A stretch of DNA of 6,243 nt from Prolixibacteraceae bacterium (GTDB taxonomy: Bacteria; Bacteroidota; Bacteroidia; Bacteroidales; Prolixibacteraceae). The stretch covers positions 59,753 through 65,995 of the forward strand of contig DPRM01000049.1 in NCBI GenBank assembly GCA_003537645.1, given 5' to 3'. Below the pieces are notes generated by a model. That model saw only the letters and a list, made by a program, of their open reading frames with translations, was not told where the DNA came from and made no database searches. The translations under genes and the position numbers were made by a program. This document shows, one piece after another, positions 1-5,588 of the stretch; position 1 is the stretch's first letter, and the number at the start of each line of letters is the position of its first letter.

Positions 1-2
1 CG

Positions 3-116
3 CCCAAGAGTACCATCACCGATGGAAATCCGGAAAGGGACAGCGCGTTCTTTGAATCGTTGTATTTTAGTTTAGTCAAACGTTACCCTGTTTTCAGGAA
101 TATACCACGGAATTGA
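3..116 (+). pseudogene. Probable upstream portion of the FtsX-like permease, in a shifted frame (left end outside window)
   Basis: The frame starting at base 3 is open to a TGA at 114-116, with no start codon, so it enters from the left. It encodes a stretch reading DSAFFESLYFSLV just before base 78. The frame of the downstream permease has a TAG at 73-75 and then reads NVTLFSGIYHGIEL from base 79. Skipping one A in the AAA run at 78-80 would join the two into a hydrophobic segment ending in SGIYHG. This matches the 'sGxYPA' helix end that precedes the middle linker of long Bacteroidota FtsX/MacB permeases. The simplest reading is one extra base, real or a sequencing error, in a gene whose first half lies left of the window. 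An unrelated gene ending at 116 is the alternative. Confidence 0.5.
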
Positions 117-135
117 ACTGACCCGCATTAAGATT

Positions 136-1320
136 TTGCCTGACCAGAAACATATTGGAGGCGGAAAGCTAAAGAGCGGACTGGTGGTTTTACAAATGGC
201 GCTTTCCATCATATTCCTGATCAGCACCCTGATGGTTTACAAGCAGATTTCGTTTATGAGAAACAAAGAGTTGGGTGTAGCGCTGAATGATGTGGTGGTT
301 TTAACCGGGCCGGCATCGCTGAATGCCGATGGAAACAAACGGAAGCGTTACGAAGGTTTTCGCAGCGATCTGCTAAATCAGAGTAGTGTTGAAGGTGTAA
401 CTTTTAACCAATTTGTTCCGGGGCAAAATCCCGGGTTCGGATTCCACGAATTTAATAATCCCATGCAAGGGAAATCGCCCGACAACCAGATTCTGGAGAA
501 CAACGCAGGGAGCGGTTTCATTAAAACTTACGGGCTGAAATTACTGGCTGGAAACGATTTCAACGAGAACGAAGCGCAAAATCTGAATCGTGTAATTTTG
601 AACGAATCGAGCATGAAACTTCTGGGCTTCGGTTCTCCTGAAGAAGCTATTGGCAAAGAAATTTTCAGGAAAGGAAATAATACAATTCCACTGAAGATTG
701 AAGGTGTGGTGGCCGATTTTCATCATGAAGGATTGCACAAAGCCATTTACCCGATCATCTGGAATAACCGTTTCCCCAGCGAGTTTGGCTATTTTTCAGT
801 AAGAATAAACACGCAGAATTTACAGGAAACACTTAGCCGCCTGCAAAGCACCTGGACGCGCCATTACCCGAAAGATAACTTCGATTTTGTTTTGGCCGAC
901 GAGCAATTCAACCGGCAATACGAATCCGACAGCCGTTTCAGTAAGTTGTATGTTTGGCTCACACTGCTTTCTATCGGAATTGCCACCATAGGCTTGTATG
1001 GACTCATCCTTTTCTACCTCGAAAAACGCAAAAAGGAAATCAGTTTAAGAAAGGTAAACGGTGCGAGCATTGGTCAGATCATTCATTTAATCAACCTTAC
1101 TTTTATCAAATGGGTGGTAATTGCATTTGTAATCGCCATTCCTGTTGCACACTACGCCATGCAAAAATGGCTCGAAAACTTTGCCTATAAAACCGATTTA
1201 AGCTGGTGGATTTTCGCGCTGGCCGGTTTGCTGACGCTGTGCATTGCATTGATTACTGTAAGCTGGCAAAGTTTTAAAGCTGCATCGAAGAATCCGGTGG
1301 AAGTGTTGCGGTACGAATAA
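136..1320 (+). CDS. FtsX-like ABC transporter permease, C-terminal half (5' incomplete or frameshifted)
   Basis: This is the membrane subunit of a MacB/FtsX-type (type VII) ABC exporter in the inner membrane. The family works with a cytoplasmic ATPase, often in mechanotransmission or lipoprotein and peptide export. Residues are counted from the TTG at 136. A transmembrane helix spans about 14-36 and is followed by the typical YKQISFMRNKELG motif. Next is a periplasmic MacB core domain at about 37-270. Three helices follow at about 271-294, 322-341 and 356-378. Between the first two of these is the cytoplasmic EKRKKEISLRKVNGAS segment, the classic FtsX signature. The tail NPVEVLRYE is the standard family ending. 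Full-length relatives have about 780-800 residues, so only the second half is here. The TTG start is not convincing: family-like sequence continues upstream to about base 79, and ATG 196 falls inside a helix. No ATPase gene is visible. The family is confident; the substrate is unknown. Confidence 0.88.
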   Translation: MPDQKHIGGGKLKSGLVVLQMALSIIFLISTLMVYKQISFMRNKELGVALNDVVVLTGPASLNADGNKRKRYEGFRSDLLNQSSVEGVTFNQFVPGQNPGFGFHEFNNPMQGKSPDNQILENNAGSGFIKTYGLKLLAGNDFNENEAQNLNRVILNESSMKLLGFGSPEEAIGKEIFRKGNNTIPLKIEGVVADFHHEGLHKAIYPIIWNNRFPSEFGYFSVRINTQNLQETLSRLQSTWTRHYPKDNFDFVLADEQFNRQYESDSRFSKLYVWLTLLSIGIATIGLYGLILFYLEKRKKEISLRKVNGASIGQIIHLINLTFIKWVVIAFVIAIPVAHYAMQKWLENFAYKTDLSWWIFALAGLLTLCIALITVSWQSFKAASKNPVEVLRYE

Positions 1321-1338
1321 GAGAACAAATGGAGCAAA

Positions 1339-1361
1339 GGGCAGAGAGCAAAAAACTGCCC
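1339..1361. terminator. Weak hairpin in a convergent junction, possible bidirectional terminator
   Basis: GGGCAG at 1339-1344 pairs perfectly with CTGCCC at 1356-1361 around an 11-base A-rich loop. It lies in the 50-base gap between two convergent genes (permease stop at 1320, C-S lyase stop at 1371). The U tract is short on either strand: TTT just beyond the stem on the minus strand, and CCATGTTT on the plus strand. Position supports termination; the structure alone is modest. Confidence 0.4.
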
Positions 1362-1370
1362 CATGTTTAA

Positions 1371-2540
1371 TTATTCCTGAAAAGCCTTTTGTATCCTGAA
1401 CAGCGCTTCTTCTAAAACTGTACGCGGACAACCAATGTTGATGCGCATGTAGCCGCTGCCCTGTTTCCCGAACTGAACGCCACGGTTAAGTCCCACTCCC
1501 GCATCAATCAATTTTTGATTGATTGTTTCATCCGTCAGTCTGAATGCTGAAAAGTCAAGCCAAATAAGGTAAGTAGCTTCTGGTCGCATCACTTTAACTT
1601 CAGGTAGATTTTCATTAAAAAACCGTTCCAGAAACACGTAATTTTCCTGAAGGTATTTCAGCAGCTGGGCGAGCCATTCGTCGCCATGTGTATAAGCCGC
1701 TTCGAGCGCTGCTGTTCCGAAAATGTTTCCCATGTGCAGGTGCGGAAGTCGCATTACCCGCTCGTAAGCAACCAAATGCCGCTTGTTCGGAATAACCAGA
1801 AATGAAGTCGTCAGTCCGGCTGTATTGAAAGTTTTGCTGGGAGCCATGCAAACCACACAGTTTTGCGCAATTTCTTCTGAAATTCCGGCCAGCGGAGTGT
1901 GTTTGTAACCATCGAAAATCAGATCGGAATGAATTTCGTCGGAGATAATCAGTATTTTATTTTCGAGGCAAATCTGCGCCAGTTCGGTAAGTTCCTTTTC
2001 ATTCCATGCCATTCCGCCCGGATTCTGTGGATTGCAAAGTAACAGCAGCCTGGTGTTGGCCGTGATTTTTTGTTTCAGATCATCCAGATCAAAATAATAG
2101 CGTCCGTTTTCCAGCTTCAGCGGATTTTCAATCATTTCACGACCAGTTCCATTTACCGAATCGAAAAAAGGGAAATACACCGGAGGCTGAACAATTACTC
2201 CATCACCGGGATTCGAAAACGCTTCGATGGCCATTGTAAAACCAGCAACAACTCCGGGGCTGAATGATATCCACTCGGGTTTAATTTCCCAGTTATGGCG
2301 GCGCTTCAACCAATTAACGATCGACTGGTTGTATGATTCGCCACGAAATGTATATCCAAAAACTTCGTGTTCGACCCGCTTTTTAACGGCATCCACAATA
2401 AAATCGGGAGTGCGGAAATCCATGTCGGCCACCCAAAGAGGTAACAAATCTTCGGTTCCGAAGAACATTTTTCGTGCGTCGTATTTTATACTATTGGTAT
2501 TGGTGCGGTCGATCAGCTCGTCAAAGTTGTATTTTTTCAT
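1371..2540 (-). CDS. patB: PatB/MalY-type PLP-dependent C-S lyase (putative cystathionine beta-lyase)
   Basis: This is a cytoplasmic fold-type I PLP enzyme of the MalY/PatB subgroup. The family splits C-S bonds of cystathionine, cysteine or related thioethers to a thiol, pyruvate and ammonia. At 389 residues it has the family's full length. Visible motifs are PLWVADMDF at 34-42, typical of MalY/PatB; the CNPQNPGG loop at 169-176; ISDEIHSDLIF at 199-209, with Asp201 expected to contact the pyridine nitrogen; APSKTFNTAGL at 233-243, with Lys236 as the expected Schiff-base lysine; and MRINIGCPR near the C-terminus, with Arg366 as the likely carboxylate-binding arginine. The ATG lies 6 bases after the stop of the upstream comB-like gene, so the two are probably co-transcribed. 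No Shine-Dalgarno site is visible, as is usual in Bacteroidota. The family is confident. The true substrate is not determinable, and an aminotransferase-like side role is possible. Confidence 0.93.
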   Translation of the reverse strand: MKKYNFDELIDRTNTNSIKYDARKMFFGTEDLLPLWVADMDFRTPDFIVDAVKKRVEHEVFGYTFRGESYNQSIVNWLKRRHNWEIKPEWISFSPGVVAGFTMAIEAFSNPGDGVIVQPPVYFPFFDSVNGTGREMIENPLKLENGRYYFDLDDLKQKITANTRLLLLCNPQNPGGMAWNEKELTELAQICLENKILIISDEIHSDLIFDGYKHTPLAGISEEIAQNCVVCMAPSKTFNTAGLTTSFLVIPNKRHLVAYERVMRLPHLHMGNIFGTAALEAAYTHGDEWLAQLLKYLQENYVFLERFFNENLPEVKVMRPEATYLIWLDFSAFRLTDETINQKLIDAGVGLNRGVQFGKQGSGYMRINIGCPRTVLEEALFRIQKAFQE

Positions 2541-2546
2541 GTTTTT

Positions 2547-3242
2547 TTATTTCTGTGATTCAATCTTCTTCAGATAATTCATTCCATTGTCTTTTTCAAC
2601 TTTCAGCACAAAATTAAATCTGTTGAGCGAAAGGCAAAGGTCAAAATCAGCAACGGGTGCCCAGTCCTGTTTTTCAGGAGCAAAAAAACGTGCTCCGTCG
2701 CCGGTCCTTAATTGCTCAACCATTGCCTGAAAATCGTTGGCAACTCCTTCCAGTTCATTTTTAATATAAACTGCCAAAAGAGTATCCTCGTCGGTCGGGT
2801 ACTGGCAACTGTACCCCATGCAAACCAACGAAACTTTTTCGGGATTCTGCTCGCGTATATAATTTACGATTGCTCCGGCATTCACAAAACTTCCGGTTAA
2901 AATCTCGTTTGCACCGGTGGCATTGGCAATTCCCTGTGTTCCTGAACTTGTTGTGTGCACCATTATTTTGCTGGTCAGATCGGATTCCAGTAGTTGCGAA
3001 GGCGAATTTCCGAAGTCGAAACCTTCGGGTTTTTGCTCGAATCGCTCGCCAACAAGTATAAATTCAGGATTTTGTTCTTTCATTTTATAGGCAATTTCAA
3101 GGTCTCCAACCGGATAAATGCGTTGAATTCCGTTTCCAAAGGCATAGCAGGCTGTCGAAAAAGCACGAAAAACATCGATTATCACAGTTAAACCCCTTGC
3201 TTTTCTGGCTCCTTCGAGTAATTGCAGTATTTCAATCTCCAT
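2547..3242 (-). CDS. comB: ComB-family 2-phosphosulfolactate phosphatase
   Basis: In methanogens ComB is a Mg-dependent phosphatase that turns 2-phosphosulfolactate into sulfolactate during coenzyme M synthesis. The family is also widespread in bacteria that do not make coenzyme M. The 231-residue product has the family's usual size and its characteristic blocks: VIIDVFRAFSTA at about 20-31; VGERFEQKPEGFDFGNSP at 64-81; HTTSSGTQG at 96-104, a likely phosphate-binding loop; GSFVNAGAIV at 117-126; LVCMG at 139-143; and an acidic TDEDTLLAVYI segment at 150-160 that could bind metal. It is the first gene of a minus-strand pair, 6 bases upstream of the C-S lyase gene, which points to organosulfur or sulfonate metabolism. 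The start ATG at 3242 places MEIEILQ before the first core strand and fits the family. No strong -7 box was found upstream. The family is clear; the in vivo substrate in this organism is inferred. Confidence 0.88.
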   Translation of the reverse strand: MEIEILQLLEGARKARGLTVIIDVFRAFSTACYAFGNGIQRIYPVGDLEIAYKMKEQNPEFILVGERFEQKPEGFDFGNSPSQLLESDLTSKIMVHTTSSGTQGIANATGANEILTGSFVNAGAIVNYIREQNPEKVSLVCMGYSCQYPTDEDTLLAVYIKNELEGVANDFQAMVEQLRTGDGARFFAPEKQDWAPVADFDLCLSLNRFNFVLKVEKDNGMNYLKKIESQK

Positions 3243-3376
3243 GAAATTTGAATTTTTAAATTCGTTTTAAAATTACAATCAACTAGCATTCAGGTACATA
3301 ATGCCTCTATTTACATTGTTTTAATATTGCCCGTGTCCGTTAACGAAAGGATAATACATCTTTAACGTATGTTTTT

Positions 3377-3390
3377 CAGCATGTATGCTG
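3377..3390. promoter_or_regulatory. Perfect inverted repeat, possible operator
   Basis: CAGCAT-GT-ATGCTG has two perfect 6-base arms around a 2-base spacer. It covers the place where the -33 element of the promoter with its -7 box at 3400-3407 should lie. The core CATGTATG (3380-3387) recurs as a direct repeat at 3396-3403, overlapping the -7 box. This arrangement would suit a dimeric regulator, but no regulator is identified in the window. Confidence 0.35.
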
Positions 3391-3399
3391 CGTAACATG

Positions 3400-3407
3400 T
3401 ATGTTTG
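3400..3407 (+). promoter_or_regulatory. Bacteroidota -7 promoter box for the exported-protein gene
   Basis: TATGTTTG matches the Bacteroidota consensus TAnnTTTG at every fixed position. A transcript starting about 7 bases downstream (near 3414) would leave a leader of about 17 bases before the ATG at 3431. No good TTTG -33 box sits 19-21 bases upstream (only a T run at 3372-3376), so activation by a regulator is possible. Confidence 0.55.
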
Positions 3408-3430
3408 TACTGTATTTAAAACAGAAAAAC

Positions 3431-4030
3431 ATGAAAACAATTAAATCAATTTCAAAAGTAACAATGTTGATTGCATTTGTAGCATTTGCAAACACATTAA
3501 TGGCAACAGGAAACTTAAAAGTTAACATCCTTCCACTGACAGCCGAAAAGGCAGTAGTTGCAATTTCAAACAGCGACGCCAGCAATTTCCAGATCAGCAT
3601 CGAAAACGGAAAAGGCGAAGTTGTGTATTACAAAGAAACAAACGCTGACAGCAAAGATTTTCGTAAAATTTTCGATTTTTCGAAACTCGAAAAAGGTGAC
3701 TACAATTTATCTGTATCAGTTGATGGTTCAACTACCGAACGTTCATTTAAAATCGATAGCAGAAATATTGCAGTAGGTAAAGAAAAAAACACGATGGAAC
3801 CATTTTTTGCATATAAAGAAGGAATCCTTGTTCTTTCGTACCTGAATTTTGCTGAAGAAAATCTTAGCCTGAATTTCTACGACAAGAACGACCTGGTTTA
3901 TTCAAAAAAGATTGGCGACCGTTTCAATGTAAACGAAGGTTTTGATCTAACGAAACTGGCAAATGGAAATTACGCAGTGGTACTTTCAACCGACAGCAAA
4001 AGCTTCACATTCAATGTTGATGTTAAATAG
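3431..4030 (+). CDS. Small exported protein with two tandem beta-sandwich-like domains, function unknown
   Basis: I do not recognise a named family. The 199-residue product starts with a Sec-type signal peptide: basic MKTIKSISK, a hydrophobic stretch from 10 to about 24, and a likely cut after Ala25 (LMA|TG). The mature part is strand-rich and looks like two related domains of about 80 residues. The first has NFQISIENGKGEVVYYKE followed by FDFSKLEKGDYNLSVSVDG. The second has NLSLNFYDKNDLVYSKK followed by FDLTKLANGNYAVVLSTD. The repeated 'FDxxKLxxGxYxxxxS' resembles the last strands of Por-secretion C-terminal domains and of DUF3244-like Bacteroidota proteins, but no true sorting signal is evident. 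There are no cysteines or lipobox, so a periplasmic or secreted soluble protein is likely. I chose ATG 3431 rather than ATG 3401, because 3401 lies inside the -7 box and the longer form would spoil the signal peptide. It ends at a strong terminator, so it is probably monocistronic. Confidence 0.82.
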   Translation: MKTIKSISKVTMLIAFVAFANTLMATGNLKVNILPLTAEKAVVAISNSDASNFQISIENGKGEVVYYKETNADSKDFRKIFDFSKLEKGDYNLSVSVDGSTTERSFKIDSRNIAVGKEKNTMEPFFAYKEGILVLSYLNFAEENLSLNFYDKNDLVYSKKIGDRFNVNEGFDLTKLANGNYAVVLSTDSKSFTFNVDVK

Positions 4031-4059
4031 TAAATTAGCAAATCTCCTGGTTAGAATTT

Positions 4060-4092
4060 AATGCGGTCTCAAGCGAGGCCGCATTTTTTTTT
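4060..4092 (+). terminator. Strong intrinsic terminator after the exported-protein gene
   Basis: An 11-base-pair stem (4060-4070 with 4075-4085, one T-G wobble) closes a four-base AAGC loop and runs into nine consecutive T (4084-4092). It begins 30 bases after the stop codon at 4030. This is a textbook Rho-independent terminator on the plus strand, and it separates the exported-protein gene from the methyltransferase gene. Confidence 0.9.
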
Positions 4093-4223
4093 GCTCATTC
4101 AATACAAAAATGAATTCCCGGAACCCACATTTCAGTCTTTAGAGCTTTTCGTGAAAGAATTGTAACTTGCCTGCGAAAATTCACCCATTAAAAATCACCG
4201 TCCGAATAATTAGCCTTCAGGAA

Positions 4224-5051
4224 ATGGAAACAGGAATTGGGAAATATGTAAATAAAGTAATTCAGGGCGACTGCCTGGAAGTAATGAAAGACATTCCGGA
4301 CAAGAGCATCGACATGATTCTTTGCGATTTACCTTATGGAACCACGCGAAACAAGTGGGATTCAGTAATCGATTTGGTTCTGCTATGGCAACAGTATGAA
4401 AGGATCATTAAAGACAACGGTGCAATTGCCCTCACAGCGCAGGGTTTGTTTACGGCAAAAATAATACTGAGCAACGAGAAGCTTTTCAAATACAAAATCG
4501 TTTGGATAAAATCGAAATCGACCAACTTTTTGAATGTAAAAAAACAACCACTCCGCAAACACGAAGACATTTGCATTTTTTACAAAAAGCAACCCAGCTA
4601 TAATCCTGAAATGACCAATGGCGATGCGTACGACAAGGGAATACGAAAAGATCAGTTTACTGGTAGTTACGGCGATTTCAAACCGAAACATGTAAAAAGT
4701 AATGGCGGTCGCTACCCGAACGATATTGTTTTTTTTGAAGAGCAGATGGTGGACGATTTTATTTATGTGAAAACTGCTGAATCGGAGGGTCCTGTTTTAC
4801 ACCCAACTCAAAAACCAGTTGAGCTGGGCAGGTATCTGATAAAAACTTACACCAATCCGGGAGACATTGTTCTTGACAATGCCTGCGGAAGCGGTAGTTT
4901 TTTGCTCTCGGCAATTTTAGAAAACCGCCAATTTATTGGGATTGAAAAAAACGAAGATGTTTTACTGCACAAGGTAAAACCCGTCGATTATATAAAAATA
5001 TGCAACGACAGAATTCTTGAAACATTGAAGAAAAAAGAAGTTGAAAGATGA
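4224..5051 (+). CDS. Solitary DNA methyltransferase, N6-adenine/N4-cytosine type (permuted, beta-like order)
   Basis: This is predicted to transfer a methyl group from S-adenosylmethionine to an exocyclic amino group in DNA. Residues are counted from ATG 4224 (275 aa). Catalytic motif IV appears as DLPYG at 35-39, a variant of (D/N)PPY, preceded by the QGDCLEVMKDIPDKSIDMILCD block. HPTQKP follows at 193-198 and the AdoMet-binding motif DNACGSGSF at 218-226, then FIGIEKNED. Catalytic motif before AdoMet motif is the order of beta-class enzymes. The middle, about 105-190, is the probable target-recognition region; specificity cannot be read. The frame stays open upstream to a TTG at 4167, but the extra 19 residues look unconserved, so ATG 4224 is preferred. 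No nuclease gene adjoins it, so it is an orphan enzyme, of a type common in phages and mobile DNA. Sampled stretches are about 33% GC (4501-4560 and 4921-4980) against 50% in the U32 gene (6001-6060), hinting at acquisition. The next gene is the RAMA-like protein. Confidence 0.88.
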   Translation: METGIGKYVNKVIQGDCLEVMKDIPDKSIDMILCDLPYGTTRNKWDSVIDLVLLWQQYERIIKDNGAIALTAQGLFTAKIILSNEKLFKYKIVWIKSKSTNFLNVKKQPLRKHEDICIFYKKQPSYNPEMTNGDAYDKGIRKDQFTGSYGDFKPKHVKSNGGRYPNDIVFFEEQMVDDFIYVKTAESEGPVLHPTQKPVELGRYLIKTYTNPGDIVLDNACGSGSFLLSAILENRQFIGIEKNEDVLLHKVKPVDYIKICNDRILETLKKKEVER

Positions 5052-5103
5052 TCGTTTGAAGAAGGGAATTTGATTCAAATATTAAATTATCAGGTCGTTT
5101 GAA
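5052..5103. repeat. Repeated TTTGA motifs and a palindrome upstream of the RAMA-like gene
   Basis: TCGTTTGAA occurs at 5052-5060 and again at 5095-5103. Between them ATTTGA-T-TCAAAT forms a perfect 6+6 inverted repeat at 5068-5080. All three share TTTGA. They lie in the 131-base gap between the methyltransferase stop and the RAMA-like start, at and upstream of a candidate promoter. They could be a binding site for a regulator, though short AT-rich repeats can arise by chance. Confidence 0.35.
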
Positions 5104-5130
5104 ATAGTTGATATTATTTTGCTAAGTTTA
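5098..5130 (+). promoter_or_regulatory. Candidate Bacteroidota promoter for the RAMA-like gene
   Basis: TTTG at 5098-5101 is followed after 21 bases by TAAGTTTA at 5123-5130. The latter matches the -7 consensus TAnnTTTG in all fixed bases but the last. Transcription would begin near 5137, giving a leader of about 45 bases. If real, the RAMA-like gene can be expressed independently of the methyltransferase gene. Confidence 0.4.
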
Positions 5131-5182
5131 TGCCTCACTCTTTTTAAACTATAACCAATCGGGCTGCAACTACCTTATAATT

Positions 5183-5488
5183 ATGAAATACAACGAAATT
5201 CCAGGCGTTACATTAAAGATGATAATAGATTCAGGCATAATAAAACCTGGCACAAAAGTATATGCATCCCCCAACCATCTTATCACAGGAAACATCAATG
5301 AAGATGGCTCGATAACGCTTATTTTCGATCATCAGCAAAAAATATTTCCATTCCCAAGCGGAGCCGCCAGAGCCATTGTAAAAACCAGCACCAATGGCTG
5401 GCTGTTCTGGAAAATACTTGATTGCGGCCAATACAAAGACCTTTCCTACTTCAAAAATGAGTACCTGAAGATTTCGGTGGAAAAATGA
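5183..5488 (+). CDS. Stand-alone RAMA/DUF4357-like domain protein, candidate modified-DNA reader
   Basis: The 101-residue product is essentially one domain resembling RAMA (restriction enzyme adenine methylase-associated) and the related DUF4357 module. It begins GVTLKMIIDSGIIKPGTKVY at 8-27, matching the 'L..LI..G.l.pGt.l' opening of the family. A strand hairpin GNINEDGSITLIFD follows at about 36-49, then PSGAARAIV at 58-66 and the hallmark TSTNGWLFWKI at 68-78. A short DLSYFKNEYL tail ends it. In the literature RAMA domains are found fused to or beside methylases and nucleases and are predicted to recognise modified DNA; this is family knowledge, not shown here. The protein has no catalytic motif, signal peptide or membrane segment, so it should be cytoplasmic and DNA-associated. 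It lies 131 bases after the methyltransferase gene on the same strand. The ATG at 5183 has no Shine-Dalgarno site. The domain call rests on motif memory and is fairly confident; the role is inferred. Confidence 0.75.
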   Translation: MKYNEIPGVTLKMIIDSGIIKPGTKVYASPNHLITGNINEDGSITLIFDHQQKIFPFPSGAARAIVKTSTNGWLFWKILDCGQYKDLSYFKNEYLKISVEK

Positions 5489-5558
5489 AACTACTTCGCA
5501 GGTGGAGCTCAATATCAGCGGCTAAACATTTGAACCACTTCCAGCCGAAATAAAAAAC

Positions 5559-5566
5559 TAAATTTG
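5559..5566 (+). promoter_or_regulatory. Bacteroidota -7 promoter box for the U32 gene
   Basis: TAAATTTG is an exact match to TAnnTTTG, 22 bases before the ATG at 5589. A TTTG lies at 5529-5532, but the 26-base spacing is longer than the usual 19-21, so the -33 element is uncertain. The predicted leader is only about 15 bases. Confidence 0.55.
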
Positions 5567-5588
5567 CAGCTCAAATATTTCAGAATTC

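Larger units (their letters stand above)
3243..3430. promoter_or_regulatory. Divergent intergenic region between comB and the exported-protein gene
   Basis: These 188 AT-rich bases separate two divergently transcribed genes and must carry both start signals. On the plus strand there is an exact Bacteroidota -7 box (listed separately) and an inverted repeat just upstream of it. An 8-base palindrome, CGTTAACG, lies at 3338-3345. On the minus strand the best candidate is only TAATTTTA about 30 bases before the comB ATG, which I do not consider secure. No open reading frame of note lies here. Confidence 0.5.

Noticed and set aside
541..738. Minus-strand open frame inside the permease gene
   Set aside because: It is antisense to a clearly conserved coding region, its translation shows no recognisable motif, and it has no promoter or spacing that suggests a gene. 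Similar overlapping frames over the lyase, comB, the methyltransferase and the RAMA-like gene were dropped for the same reason.
3263..3275. Minus-strand TAATTTTA as the comB promoter
   Set aside because: It departs from consensus, lies in a strongly AT-rich stretch where such matches are expected by chance, and lacks a clear -33 partner.
4163..4170. TAACTTGC as a -7 promoter box for the methyltransferase
   Set aside because: It matches TAnnTTTG only partly and has no TTTG at a suitable distance upstream. The methyltransferase promoter remains unassigned.
4167..4223. TTG-initiated N-terminal extension of the methyltransferase (19 extra residues)
   Set aside because: The extension has no family-like sequence. 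The ATG at 4224 leads directly into the conserved N-terminal block, and a TTG start without supporting signals is less likely.
5519..5547. Inverted repeat CGGCT...AGCCG after the RAMA-like gene as a terminator
   Set aside because: The arms are only 5 bases, the loop is 19 bases, and no T run follows on the plus strand.
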